Assembly (NCBI GenBank): GCA_029259715.1
Contig: JAJDEP010000012.1
Coordinates: 124,001 to 188,000, forward strand
DNA: 64,000 nucleotides
Source of the DNA: Planctomycetota bacterium
Lineage (GTDB): Bacteria; Planctomycetota; B15-G4
Reading direction: 5' to 3'
Below the pieces are notes generated by a model that saw only the letters and a list, made by a program, of their open reading frames with translations, ran no database searches and had not been told where the DNA came from. Positions 35,456-44,676 of this stretch are shown here, piece by piece. The position numbers and the translations under genes are program-made. Every line of letters starts with the position of its first letter. Position 1 is the stretch's first letter.

Positions 35456-36438
35456 GACAAAACCCTAAGGGAAGAACGCGGATCGCGCTACGAGCCGTCC
35501 GGAATCCCGTGCCATGGGGCGCCCTCTGGGCGCTCTCGGTGCTGTTCGGCGCCGGCTGTGGCCTGCCGGTGACCGAAGGGCCGCGATCCTCCGGGGACTG
35601 GGATGCCCACCTGGCCCGGGCCGCGGTCGTGCGGGCCGAGACCCTCCACGCACAGGGTGACGACGAGGGCGCCCTACTGCTCGCACAGGAGGCCTTGCAG
35701 GCGGCCGAGGCCGCGGGGAACGACGAGATCCGAGCCCGCGCCCTCACCGTCCTGGGGCGGGTCCAGGGTCGCCCCGAGGTCGTGGCCCAGGCCGCCGTGC
35801 TCTCCCGCGATCTCACCGACGGCGATGCGGCCACGCTCGCGGAGCTGGCCCTCGCCGAACAACTCATCGAGCAGGGGCGTCCGCATCAGGCCCTGGCCAA
35901 CACCGAACGGCTGCTCCCGCGGCTCGAGCGCATCGAGGATCGCGAAGCGCGAGCGCGCCTGCAGGTGCGCACCCACCTGCTCCGCGTCCGGGCCCATCGG
36001 GCCCGCGGCGAGACCGAGTCCGTCGCCGCCAGCGCGCGCCGCGCCCAGCTGGCGCTCTCGCTGCTCCCCGGCGAACAGATGCGCGGGGCGCGCTTCGAGG
36101 CGGCCATGGAGGTGGCCCTCGGCTACCGTCGGCAGGGTGATCACCGCCGCGCCTTCAGCCAACACGTCCGAGCCGCCGACCTCGCCCGCGCGCTGAAGCA
36201 GGTGCCCGCCGAGATCATGGCGCTGCGGGCCATGGGGGAGGACCTCGCGGGGATGGGTCGCCTCGTCGATGCCCTCGACCACACCGAACGGGCACTGCGG
36301 CTGTGCCTCGAGCGGGGCGACCCGGCGGTCACCCGTGAGATCGCCCAGGACGGCCTGGCCATGCTCCACACGCTCGGCATCCCCGACGATTCACCGCGCG
36401 TCGCCCTCTTCCGCCGGGCCCTCTACGGCGAGGAATGA
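35437..36438 (+). CDS. TPR-repeat lipoprotein
   Basis: 333 residues from GTG 35437. A GTG near 35506 (VPWGALWALSV) is an alternative that would avoid overlap with the rho promoter. A signal peptide with lipobox FGAGC (Cys about residue 41) suggests membrane anchoring. The remainder is helical TPR text: RAETLHAQGDDEGALLLAQEAL, LAEQLIEQGRPHQALANTERL, MEVALGYRRQGDHRRAFSQHV and DLAGMGRLVDALDHTERAL, which spans about five repeats. TPR lipoproteins act as scaffolds in envelope assembly. No partner is visible. It is followed by a 93-bp gap before the CoA-transferase pair. Confidence 0.72.
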   Translation: MTGALPRQNPKGRTRIALRAVRNPVPWGALWALSVLFGAGCGLPVTEGPRSSGDWDAHLARAAVVRAETLHAQGDDEGALLLAQEALQAAEAAGNDEIRARALTVLGRVQGRPEVVAQAAVLSRDLTDGDAATLAELALAEQLIEQGRPHQALANTERLLPRLERIEDREARARLQVRTHLLRVRAHRARGETESVAASARRAQLALSLLPGEQMRGARFEAAMEVALGYRRQGDHRRAFSQHVRAADLARALKQVPAEIMALRAMGEDLAGMGRLVDALDHTERALRLCLERGDPAVTREIAQDGLAMLHTLGIPDDSPRVALFRRALYGEE

Positions 36439-36492
36439 GTGCGCCGGTCGCGCCGGGCCCTCACGAGGTCCCCGGACTTCGCGACCTCGACG

Positions 36493-36522
36493 TTGGCCGC
36501 GAGCAGAGCGCTCCGCTAACCT
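36493..36522 (+). promoter_or_regulatory. Possible promoter for the CoA-transferase pair
   Basis: TTGGCC (36493-36498) and TAACCT (36517-36522) are 18 bp apart. The -10 ends nine bases before the ATG at 36532, which would make the transcript nearly leaderless. The match is weak. Confidence 0.25.
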
Positions 36523-36531
36523 GAGCGCCCC

Positions 36532-37317
36532 ATGGACGCCCGCGAGAAGGTCTTTGCCAGTGCCGACGAGGCGCTCGCCGACATGGTCGACGGCGCCACC
36601 ATCCTGGCCGGCGGCTTCGGCCTGTGCGGCATCCCCGAGTGCCTCATCGCGGCCCTCGTACGCAGCGGCGCCAAGGGCCTGACGGTGGTCTCCAACAACG
36701 CCGGCGTCGACGACTTCGGCCTGGGCCTGCTGCTGCAGACGCGCCAGATCGCCAAGATGATCTCGACCTACGTCGGCGAGAACGACACCTTCGAGCGACA
36801 GTTCCTCACCGGCGAGCTGGAAGTGGAACTCGTGCCCCAGGGCACCTTCGCCGAGCGCATCCGGGCCGGCGGGGCGGGCATCCCCGCCTTCTACACCCCC
36901 ACCGGCTTCGGCACGCAGATCGCCGACGGCGGGCTGCCCATGCTGCACGACGCCGACGGCAAGGTGGTCAAGACCAGCGAGCCCAAGGAGACGCGCGACT
37001 TCGACGGGCGGCCGTACGTGCTCGAGCCCGCCATCACCGGCGACTACGCCCTGGTCAAGGCCTGGCGTGGCGACACCGAGGGCAACCTCGTGTTCCGCAA
37101 GACCGCGCGCAACTTCAACCCGATGATGGCCACGGCCGGTCGCATCACCATCGCCGAGGTCGAGGAGCTCGTGCCGGCCGGCAGCATCGACCCCGACGCG
37201 GTGCACACCTCGGGCGTGTTCGTTCAGCGCATCATCGAGGGCTCGGGTTACGAGAAGCGCATCGAACAGCGCACGGTGCGTCCGCGAGACGGCGCCGCCG
37301 GCGGGAGCGGGGCCTGA
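36532..37317 (+). CDS. scoA: 3-oxoacid CoA-transferase subunit A
   Basis: 261 residues. The signature [16 protein letters not shown] lies near residues 24-39. [27 protein letters not shown] and TAEG-type text ([22 protein letters not shown]) follow, as in the alpha subunit of succinyl-CoA:3-oxoacid CoA-transferase (SCOT/ScoA, AtoD, PcaI). The enzyme moves CoA between acyl carboxylates in ketone-body or oxoadipate breakdown. The choice among 3-oxoacid, acetoacetate and 3-oxoadipate substrates cannot be settled here. PcaIJ would not be needed in the box pathway, because its product is already a CoA ester. The stop overlaps subunit B (TGATG). Confidence 0.87.
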   Translation: MDAREKVFASADEALADMVDGATILAGGFGLCGIPECLIAALVRSGAKGLTVVSNNAGVDDFGLGLLLQTRQIAKMISTYVGENDTFERQFLTGELEVELVPQGTFAERIRAGGAGIPAFYTPTGFGTQIADGGLPMLHDADGKVVKTSEPKETRDFDGRPYVLEPAITGDYALVKAWRGDTEGNLVFRKTARNFNPMMATAGRITIAEVEELVPAGSIDPDAVHTSGVFVQRIIEGSGYEKRIEQRTVRPRDGAAGGSGA

Positions 37318-37973
37318 TGCTGACGCGCGAGCAGATCGTCCAACGGGCCGCCGCCGAGCTGCAGGACGGCCAGTACGTGAACCTCGGCATCGGCATGCCC
37401 ACCCTTATCGCCAACCACATCCCCGACGGCATGGCGATCACGCTGCAGAGTGAGAACGGCATGCTCGGCATCGGACCGTTCCCCTTCGACGGCGACGAAG
37501 ACCCCGACCTGATCAACGCCGGCAAGCAGACCATCAGCGAGACCATCGGCTGCAGCTATTTCAGCAGCTCCGATTCATTCGGGATGATCCGCGGAGGCCA
37601 CATCGACCAGTGCTTCCTGGGCGCCATGCAGGTGAGCCAGGACGGCGACCTGGCCAACTGGATGATCCCCGGCAAGATGGTCAAGGGCATGGGCGGGGCC
37701 ATGGACCTCGTCGCCGGCGCACGCCACGTGGTCGTCGTGATGGAACACAACAACCGCAAGGGCGCCCCCAAGATCCTCGACATCTGCACGCTCCCCCTGA
37801 CAGGCGTGAAGGTGGTCAGCCGCATCATCACCGACCTGTGCGTGCTCGACGTGCGCCCGGGCGGCGGCCTGGAGTTGATCGAGCTCGCGCCGGGAGAAAG
37901 CGTCGAGGCCGTGCGCGAGAAGACCGCGTGCGACGTGGCCGTGAACGGCGACATCCCCGCCATGGTGTTCTAG
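37317..37973 (+). CDS. scoB: 3-oxoacid CoA-transferase subunit B
   Basis: 218 residues from the ATG at 37317, overlapping the subunit A stop. The catalytic glutamate is in [14 protein letters not shown], which forms the covalent glutamyl-CoA intermediate in this family. [42 protein letters not shown] and [22 protein letters not shown] are typical. The heterodimer with the A subunit forms the active enzyme. The substrate caveat is as for the A subunit. It ends in a strong convergent hairpin with lptG. Confidence 0.9.
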   Translation: MLTREQIVQRAAAELQDGQYVNLGIGMPTLIANHIPDGMAITLQSENGMLGIGPFPFDGDEDPDLINAGKQTISETIGCSYFSSSDSFGMIRGGHIDQCFLGAMQVSQDGDLANWMIPGKMVKGMGGAMDLVAGARHVVVVMEHNNRKGAPKILDICTLPLTGVKVVSRIITDLCVLDVRPGGGLELIELAPGESVEAVREKTACDVAVNGDIPAMVF

Positions 37974-38000
37974 CCGGCGCCGCGGGCCGGGCGCCCTAGA
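37969..38000. terminator. Convergent hairpin spanning two stop codons
   Basis: TCTAG (37969-37973) plus GGCGCC (37976-37981) pair with GGCGCC (37990-37995) plus CTAGA (37996-38000). This gives an 11-bp stem with a two-base bulge and an 8-base loop. The stop of scoB and the stop of lptG are in opposite arms. There is no U-tract, so intrinsic termination is doubtful; an RNA 3' end stabiliser or bidirectional block is possible. Confidence 0.45.
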
Positions 38001-39075
38001 TCTCGACCGAGTCGTAGAACACCACGACCAGGCTGCCGGCGATGATCACCGGCAACCACGAGGCGATCACCGGCCACGGGATGATCCCGCGGATGCCGAG
38101 GTCGCGGCACGTGGCGTTGAGGATCAGGAACACCATGCACAGCCCCATCGAGTACCCGACGCCCACCATCGGGCTGCGCGAGCCGCGCTTGATCACGAAC
38201 GGGATGCCGAGCAGCACCAGCAGCATGATCGAGAGCGGGTAGGTGATGTGGTAGTGCCGCAGCAGCTTGTACCCGCGGTTGAGCGGGTAACGCTCGGCGA
38301 GGGCCAGGACCTCACCGTAGGCGAGGTCGAAGGGGCTGCGATTCTCGACGAGCAGGTCCGACGGACGCAGGTCGGTCTTGTAGAAGCCGACCGGCGCGAC
38401 GGTCGGCTCGAGGGACTCGTCCAGCGGCAGGATCGTCATGGTCCCATCGCGCAAGCGCCAGCCGCTCTCGGCCTCGTTCCACTGGGCGTCGAAGCCCTCG
38501 ATACGCACCGGCCGCCCCTGTTCGTCGCGGTAGGAGATACGCATGGCGCCGATCAGCTCCCGGTTCACGTCGTAGTTGCGCGCCTGGAACATGCGGTTGG
38601 CCGCGTCGCGCAGGTTGGTCTCTTTGATGATCCAGTCCGCCTCGTGACTGACGAGCAGCTTCTCGAGGCGAGCGCGTTCGTGGGCGAAGGCCGGCGCCAG
38701 GGTCTCCTGCACCACCACCTGCACGAGCAGCAGCAGGAAGGTGCAGACGATCACGGGCACCAGCACGCGGCGGGTGCTGCGGCCGGTGAGCACCATGGCC
38801 ATGAATTCATTGTGCTTCTGCAGCCGCGTGATCGTAAGCAGCGCCGCGCCGAGCATCACGAACGACGCGACCTGCAGGAAGATCTGCGGGAGGCGCAGCA
38901 TGTAGAAGCGGCCGATGAGGCTTGCCGACGCCTCGGAGTTCGGCGGCCCCTCGAGCAGGGCCCCGATGTCGCCGAAGAAGTCGACCACCCCGAAGAACCC
39001 GACGAAGAACGTCAGGCTCAAGAGCCACGACATGATGAAGATGCGGGTGACGTAGGCGTCGAGGCGCTGGATCAT
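37996..39075 (-). CDS. lptG: LptG-type LPS export permease
   Basis: 359 residues from the ATG at 39075, overlapping the lptF stop. The YjgP/YjgQ family layout is clear: an N-terminal helix (YVTRIFIMSWLLSLTFFVGFFGVVDFF), two further helices near 60 and 100, a periplasmic jellyroll domain (about 130-265) and C-terminal helices (ITYPLSIMLLVLLGIPFVI; GYSMGLCMVFLILNA; VIASWLPVIIAGSLVVVFY). With LptF and the LptB ATPase it extracts lipopolysaccharide from the inner membrane and feeds it to the Lpt bridge. It is the last gene of the purA-to-lptG operon. Confidence 0.85.
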   Translation of the reverse strand: MIQRLDAYVTRIFIMSWLLSLTFFVGFFGVVDFFGDIGALLEGPPNSEASASLIGRFYMLRLPQIFLQVASFVMLGAALLTITRLQKHNEFMAMVLTGRSTRRVLVPVIVCTFLLLLVQVVVQETLAPAFAHERARLEKLLVSHEADWIIKETNLRDAANRMFQARNYDVNRELIGAMRISYRDEQGRPVRIEGFDAQWNEAESGWRLRDGTMTILPLDESLEPTVAPVGFYKTDLRPSDLLVENRSPFDLAYGEVLALAERYPLNRGYKLLRHYHITYPLSIMLLVLLGIPFVIKRGSRSPMVGVGYSMGLCMVFLILNATCRDLGIRGIIPWPVIASWLPVIIAGSLVVVFYDSVEI

Positions 39076-40142
39076 CGGCGCACCACCACCACGCTGGCCC
39101 CGAGTCCCACGAGACCGATGAACAGGTTGCCCGCCCAGGCCGCCATGGGCGGGGTCAGGGTCCCGGCCTCCGCCATCGATTTGCTCATCTCCATGGCCGG
39201 ATAGAAGATGAACAGCGCCAGCAGGAACGCGATCAGGAACCCCGCCACGCGATCCTGCGTGCGGAAGATCAGGGCCGCGGGGATACCGATCAGCACGAAC
39301 AGGAAGCACACGTAGGGCAAGGCGATGCGCGTGTGCAGGTGCGTCTCGACGTCGAGCTGGCGGAATCCGCCGCGCACGGCCTTCTCCCGCTGCAACCAGC
39401 GGACGAGCTGCGAGGTGAACAGATGCTCCGGGCGCAGCTCGTACACCTCCTTCGGCAGCTTGCGCTCGATGTTCATCTGGTCGCCGACGAAGCGCTCGCC
39501 CTTGATGGTCCGGAAATTCTCGAGGGTCAGGCGCCAGACGCCCTTGTCCTTGTCGAGATAGAGGTCGCCCTCACCCAGCAGCTCCATCTCGAGCTCGCCT
39601 TCCTCGTCGAAGATCTGGATGCGCATGTCGAGCGCCTTGCCCGTCTCGGGGTCGAAACGGTCGACGGCCATGATCGTGCGCTCGTCGAGCTTCACCGGCT
39701 CGCCCGCGCTCAGGCGGTTCCGGATGATGTTGGTGATGTTGGCGTTCTTGGTGATGTGGCGGTACTGGCGATCAGCCATTGGCCGGCCTTCGTCCATGAC
39801 CCAGACCAAGACCACGGTCAGGAGCGCGCCGAAGACCAGACCCGGGGTGAAAAAGTGCACCGGGTTCACGCCGCCGGCCTTCAGCGTGTCGAACTCGGCG
39901 TCCGCGGCCGCCCGGCTGTAGGTCAGCACCACGGCCACCAGCACCGAGATGGGCAGGACCAGGTCGAACGCCATCATCACGTTGAGGGGCACCAGCGCGA
40001 AGAAGGTCGCCGGGTCGAGGCCCTCGATCTCGTGCACGATGCGCGTGCTGAGGATCAGCAGCATGATCACGACCAACACCGTCAGCGTGGCCAGGAAGCT
40101 GCGCAGCATCTCCATGAACAGGCGGCGCTGGAAGAGCATCAT
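39072..40142 (-). CDS. lptF: LptF-type LPS export permease
   Basis: 356 residues. The N-terminus MMLFQRRLFMEMLRSFLATLTVLVVIMLLIL and helices near 45-70 and 95-115 (FTPGLVFGALLTVVLVWVM) are those of the YjgP/YjgQ permease family. A beta-rich periplasmic domain covers about 130-260. Helices follow at LPYVCFLFVLIGIPAALIF, FLIAFLLALFIFYPAMEM and AWAGNLFIGLVGLGASVVVV. It partners LptG, whose gene overlaps its 3' end by 4 bp. The start overlaps the ybeY stop. Family assignment is good; the F versus G label rests on gene order only. Confidence 0.83.
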   Translation of the reverse strand: MMLFQRRLFMEMLRSFLATLTVLVVIMLLILSTRIVHEIEGLDPATFFALVPLNVMMAFDLVLPISVLVAVVLTYSRAAADAEFDTLKAGGVNPVHFFTPGLVFGALLTVVLVWVMDEGRPMADRQYRHITKNANITNIIRNRLSAGEPVKLDERTIMAVDRFDPETGKALDMRIQIFDEEGELEMELLGEGDLYLDKDKGVWRLTLENFRTIKGERFVGDQMNIERKLPKEVYELRPEHLFTSQLVRWLQREKAVRGGFRQLDVETHLHTRIALPYVCFLFVLIGIPAALIFRTQDRVAGFLIAFLLALFIFYPAMEMSKSMAEAGTLTPPMAAWAGNLFIGLVGLGASVVVVRR

Positions 40143-40621
40143 CGGCCGGACACCACGCCGGCGCCGCGCAGGATGGCGGCGGCCCGGCGGTTCATGGCGG
40201 TGCGACGGGTCGGGGTGTCGTCGTCCCAGCCCAGGAGGTGCAGCGTCCCGTGCACGATGTAGAGCAACAGTTCGTGGCGCGGATCGGTGCCCCGCGCCGT
40301 GGCCTCCCGCACCGCCGTCTCCGCCGAGACGACCACCTCGCCCGCGACGTCGTCCGCATCGACGGCCGCCGGCCCGGAGGCGTCGCCCTGACCCCGCGCG
40401 CCGGTGTGAGCCTCATCCTCGAAGGAGAAGGCCAGGGCGTCGGTCGCGTAGTCGTGGCCGAGGAACTCGTCGTTGAGCTCGCGGATGGTGCGGTCGTTGA
40501 CCAGCGCCACCGAGAGCCGCGGCTCGCCCGCGTCCTCCGAGCGGTAGGTCGCCTCCACCACCGAGCGGACATCGGCTGCGGTCACGGAAACACGACGTTG
40601 GCGGTTGCTCACCGCGATCAC
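40139..40621 (-). CDS. ybeY: YbeY-type endoribonuclease / rRNA maturation factor
   Basis: 160 residues from a GTG overlapping the phoH stop. The family core is present (LSVALVNDRTIRELNDEFLGHDYATDALAFSF), followed by a metal-site block HGTLHLLGWDDD. The usual motif is HGxLHLxGyDH; here the third His is replaced by Asp. Between the strands is a loop rich in Ala/Gly/Asp (ARGQGDASGPAAVDADD). YbeY helps mature 16S rRNA 3' ends and rescues ribosomes. Adjacency to phoH is the common ybeZ-ybeY order. Identity is secure, but metal coordination may differ. Confidence 0.88.
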   Translation of the reverse strand: MIAVSNRQRRVSVTAADVRSVVEATYRSEDAGEPRLSVALVNDRTIRELNDEFLGHDYATDALAFSFEDEAHTGARGQGDASGPAAVDADDVAGEVVVSAETAVREATARGTDPRHELLLYIVHGTLHLLGWDDDTPTRRTAMNRRAAAILRGAGVVSGR

Positions 40622-41604
40622 CGACGCTTCCGCCCGAACTTCGCGTCGCGCTCGCGCTCGTCCTGTTCGTAGGCGTTGACGATCTTCTGCACCAAGGGGT
40701 GGCGGACGATGTCGCGGTTCCCGAGGCGCACGATGCCGATGTCGGGCACGTTGCGCAGCAGCGTCTCAGCGTGTCGCAGTCCGGACGTCTGCTCGCGCGG
40801 CAGGTCGATCTGGGTCTCGTCGCCGGTGACCACCACCTTGCTCTGGCCGCCCATGCGCGTGAGGAACATGCGCATCTGACCGCGGGTCGTGTTCTGGGCC
40901 TCGTCGAGGATGATGAAGGCCTTGTCGAGGGTGCGGCCACGCATGTACGCCAGCGGCGCGATCTCGATCACGTCGGTGTCGATGAAGGTCTTCAGGCGAC
41001 CCGGCTCGAGGTGCGCCGAGAGGGCGTCGTAGAGCGGCCGCAGGTAGGGGTTGATCTTGGCGTGGAGGTCGCCGGGCAGGAAGCCCAGGTGCTCACCCGC
41101 CTCCACCGCCGGCCGCACGAGGACGAGCTTGCGGAAGTAGCCGCGCCGCAGCGCCGCCACGGCCACCGCCGCCGCCAGGAAGGTCTTGCCCGTGCCGGCG
41201 GGTCCGATGGCCACCGTGATCGTGTGCTTCTCGATGGCGCGCACGTAGCGCTCCTGCCCGGCGCTGCGGGGCTTCACCCCCGGCGGCAGGCCGTCGCCCT
41301 GGACGTCGCCGGGGCCGGTGGCGGCCGTCCCCTCCTCGGGCATGGCCGGCGTGGGTTCGTCCCCAAGCAGGCGGCGCACGTGGGCCAGATCCAGCGCGTC
41401 GTGGGCGCGGATGTGCTCGAGCAACTCGCGCACCACCGCGGCCGCATCGGCCACGTCGTCGTCGTCGCCCTCGAAGTGCACGCGCCCGGAGTGCACGACG
41501 AGGCTCACGCCGAAACGGTTCCGGATCGCCCGGGCATGAGCATCGCCCGGACCCAGAAGCGTCTGCTCCTCCTCGATCGAATGGAGGGGGACGCTCTCGG
41601 TCAT
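40618..41604 (-). CDS. phoH: PhoH-family ATPase (YbeZ)
   Basis: 328 residues from the ATG at 41604. A KH-like N-terminal part is followed by the PhoH NTPase. The P-loop is AIGPAGTGKTFLAAA. FRKLVLVRPAVEAGEHLGFLPGDLHAKINPYL and DKAFIILDEAQNTTRGQMRMFLTRMG (Walker B) follow, with VVTGDETQIDLP as sensor. PhoH-like proteins are RNA helicase-like ATPases that partner YbeY. The neighbouring ybeY overlaps by 4 bp, and cdsA lies upstream beyond a 67-bp gap that contains a tandem repeat. Basic residues dominate the C-terminus (RERDAKFGRKRR). Confidence 0.9.
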   Translation of the reverse strand: MTESVPLHSIEEEQTLLGPGDAHARAIRNRFGVSLVVHSGRVHFEGDDDDVADAAAVVRELLEHIRAHDALDLAHVRRLLGDEPTPAMPEEGTAATGPGDVQGDGLPPGVKPRSAGQERYVRAIEKHTITVAIGPAGTGKTFLAAAVAVAALRRGYFRKLVLVRPAVEAGEHLGFLPGDLHAKINPYLRPLYDALSAHLEPGRLKTFIDTDVIEIAPLAYMRGRTLDKAFIILDEAQNTTRGQMRMFLTRMGGQSKVVVTGDETQIDLPREQTSGLRHAETLLRNVPDIGIVRLGNRDIVRHPLVQKIVNAYEQDERERDAKFGRKRR

Positions 41605-41631
41605 GCGTGTTCCACCGCGCGCCACCCAGCG

Positions 41632-41676
41632 GCGCGTCGCATCATTGCGCGTCGCCTGTTTGCGCGCCGCTTCATG
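41632..41676. repeat. 15-bp tandem repeat at the cdsA stop codon
   Basis: GCGCGTCGC recurs at 41632, 41647 and (as GCGCGCCGC) 41662, a 15-bp period. On the minus strand the cdsA TGA (41672-41674) is repeated in frame 30 bp later (41642-41644) within the array. Confidence 0.7.
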
Positions 41677-42499
41677 CCAGCAGCGCAGTATAGATGAGTG
41701 CCAGGGGGCCCACCAACAGCAGGGTATCGGCGAGGTCGAGCAACCCGCCGGCCTCGCCCAGGAGCCGCCCGCTGTCCTTCACGTCGCACGAGCGCTTGAC
41801 GATGGATTCGGTCAGATCGGAGACGATGGCCACGCATCCGGTCACAGCGCCCAGGAGCGCCGCACCGGCGACTCCGCCGGGAACGGCCGTGGCGCCCACG
41901 TCCGCCACCAGCCAGGGCGCCACCAGGGCCGGCAACAGGATGCCCCCGGCCGCCCCCTCCCAGGTCTTGTTGGGGCTCACCTTGGGGGCCAGCTTGCGAC
42001 GCCCGAAGCTGCGCCCGGCGAAGTACGCCCCGATGTCCGACGACTTGCCCACCAGCGAGATGCCCACCGCGAACATCAGGTCGCCCTGCACCACCAGGGC
42101 CACCAGGCAACCGAGTCCGCCGACGTAGGGCACGCAGAACCACAGGCTGCGCGAGAGCTTGTAGCTGACCGGGCCGGGCCCCTGGGGGATGAACCGCGCC
42201 ATGGCGATCCCGGCGACGAGCGACGCCACCACCAGCACGTCGGCGACATTGAGGCCCGTCGCGTTCGGCCGCGCCGCGGACCACGCCAGTACGCCGATCC
42301 AGACCACGCCGGCGATCATCCCGAGCTGTCGGCGGCCGGCCTTGGCCTGGGTCATGGCGAGCAGCTCGTAGAGCGCGCCCAGGGTGAGCACCACGCCCAA
42401 CCCGCCCACACACCAGCCGCCGGTCACGCTGCGGTCGGCGAGGAAGCACGCCGCTGTCACGACCAGGAGGCTCGCGCCCGTCAGCACTCGCTTCAGCAT
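41672..42499 (-). CDS. cdsA: Phosphatidate cytidylyltransferase (CdsA)
   Basis: 275 residues, about eight membrane helices. Sequence features are VGKSSDIGAYFAGRSFGRRKLAPKVSPNKTWEGAAGG and the C-terminal signature ISDLTESIVKRSCDVKDSG ending GEAGGLLDLADTL. CdsA makes CDP-diacylglycerol, the precursor of phospholipids. In the classical signature the last block is HGGxxDRxD; here the His and Arg are replaced by Ala and Leu, although the two Asp remain. It lies between uppS (18 bp) and phoH. The common pairing with uppS supports the assignment. Confidence 0.87.
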   Translation of the reverse strand: MLKRVLTGASLLVVTAACFLADRSVTGGWCVGGLGVVLTLGALYELLAMTQAKAGRRQLGMIAGVVWIGVLAWSAARPNATGLNVADVLVVASLVAGIAMARFIPQGPGPVSYKLSRSLWFCVPYVGGLGCLVALVVQGDLMFAVGISLVGKSSDIGAYFAGRSFGRRKLAPKVSPNKTWEGAAGGILLPALVAPWLVADVGATAVPGGVAGAALLGAVTGCVAIVSDLTESIVKRSCDVKDSGRLLGEAGGLLDLADTLLLVGPLALIYTALLA

Positions 42500-42517
42500 G
42501 GACCGATCACGGTCGCC

Positions 42518-43278
42518 TCAAGGGCCGACCGCGTCCCTCGGAGCGTCGACCAGTCCGCCGTACTTGCGCGTGCGCGTGGCGTAGGCGCGCAGCGCCGCGT
42601 GCAGCTCGGCCACGTCGAAGTCGGGCCAGCAGGCGTCGGTGACGTGCAGCTCGGTGTAGCTGATCTGCCAGAGCAGGAAGTTGCTGACCCGCATCTCGCC
42701 CGCGGTGCGCACGAGCAGGTCGGGGTCGCGTCCGGGCTGGTACAGCGACGCCGAGATCAGCGCCTCGTCGATGTCCTCGGGTGCCAGCTCGCCCGCGGCG
42801 ATGCGCGTACCCAGCACACGGAAGGCGTCGACCAGCTCCGCGCGGGCGCCGTAGCTCAGCGCCAGACACAGGTTGAGGCCGCCGTTGTCCGCGCTCAGCG
42901 CGATGGTCTCGTCGAGCGCGGCGCGGGCCGCGTCGGGCAGGCTGTCGAGACGCCCGATGGCCGTGAGGCGCACGTCGTTCTCCGCCAGCGTGGGCCGCTC
43001 ACCGATCAGGAAGCGCTTGAGCAGGCGCATCAGGTAGTCGATCTCGCGCTGGGGCCGCTTCCAGTTCTCGTGGGAGAACGCGTAGAGCGTGAGCTGCTCG
43101 AGCCCGAGACGGGCGCACTCGGTGGTCACCGTGCGGATGGTCTTGGCGCCGGCGTCGTGACCAGAGGTGCGCAACAGCCCGCGCTGCTGGGCCCACCGGC
43201 CGTTGCCATCCATGATGATGGCCAGGTGGCGCGGCAGCTTGTCGGCCGGGATGTCCGCCAGGCCGCTCCCGCGATCAC

Positions 43279-43282
<4 letters not shown>
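42518..43282 (-). CDS. uppS: Undecaprenyl (or related) diphosphate synthase, cis type (UppS)
   Basis: 254 residues from a GTG at 43282 that overlaps the purA stop (GTGA). The catalytic motif HLAIIMDGNGRWA opens the protein. TLYAFSHENWKRP and the C-terminal RTAGEMRVSNFLLWQISYTELHV are the other conserved cis-prenyltransferase blocks. The enzyme makes the polyprenyl carrier lipid used by the glycan and peptidoglycan pathways. Linked purA-uppS-cdsA is a compact order. Confidence 0.92.
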
Positions 43283-44559
<1,277 letters not shown>

Positions 44560-44634
44560 TCAGTCTGCTCCGTAGGCGCGAACGGCGAAGGGTAAGACGG
44601 GGCCCCTGCCCTCGCAAGTCCCGCCGGGGCCGGT

Positions 44635-44676
44635 TCAGGGCTCCCCGGCGGGGGCTCAGGGCTTCTTGGCGGGCGC
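44635..44676. repeat. 21-bp duplication that repeats the sulfatase stop codon
   Basis: 44635-44655 and 44656-44676 match at 17 of 21 positions, both starting TCAGGGCT. On the minus strand AGCCCTGA occurs twice, 21 bp apart, so the stop codon TGA is reiterated in the same frame. Confidence 0.75.

Noticed and set aside
35107-35460. An upstream in-frame extension of Rho
   Set aside because: It has no homology and would place the start inside the predicted promoter; the ATG at 35106 directly precedes the basic N-terminus.
36532-37973. PcaIJ (3-oxoadipate CoA-transferase) as part of the box pathway
   Set aside because: The box pathway delivers a CoA ester already, and the genes are 11 kb from boxB/boxC; a general 3-oxoacid transferase is as likely.
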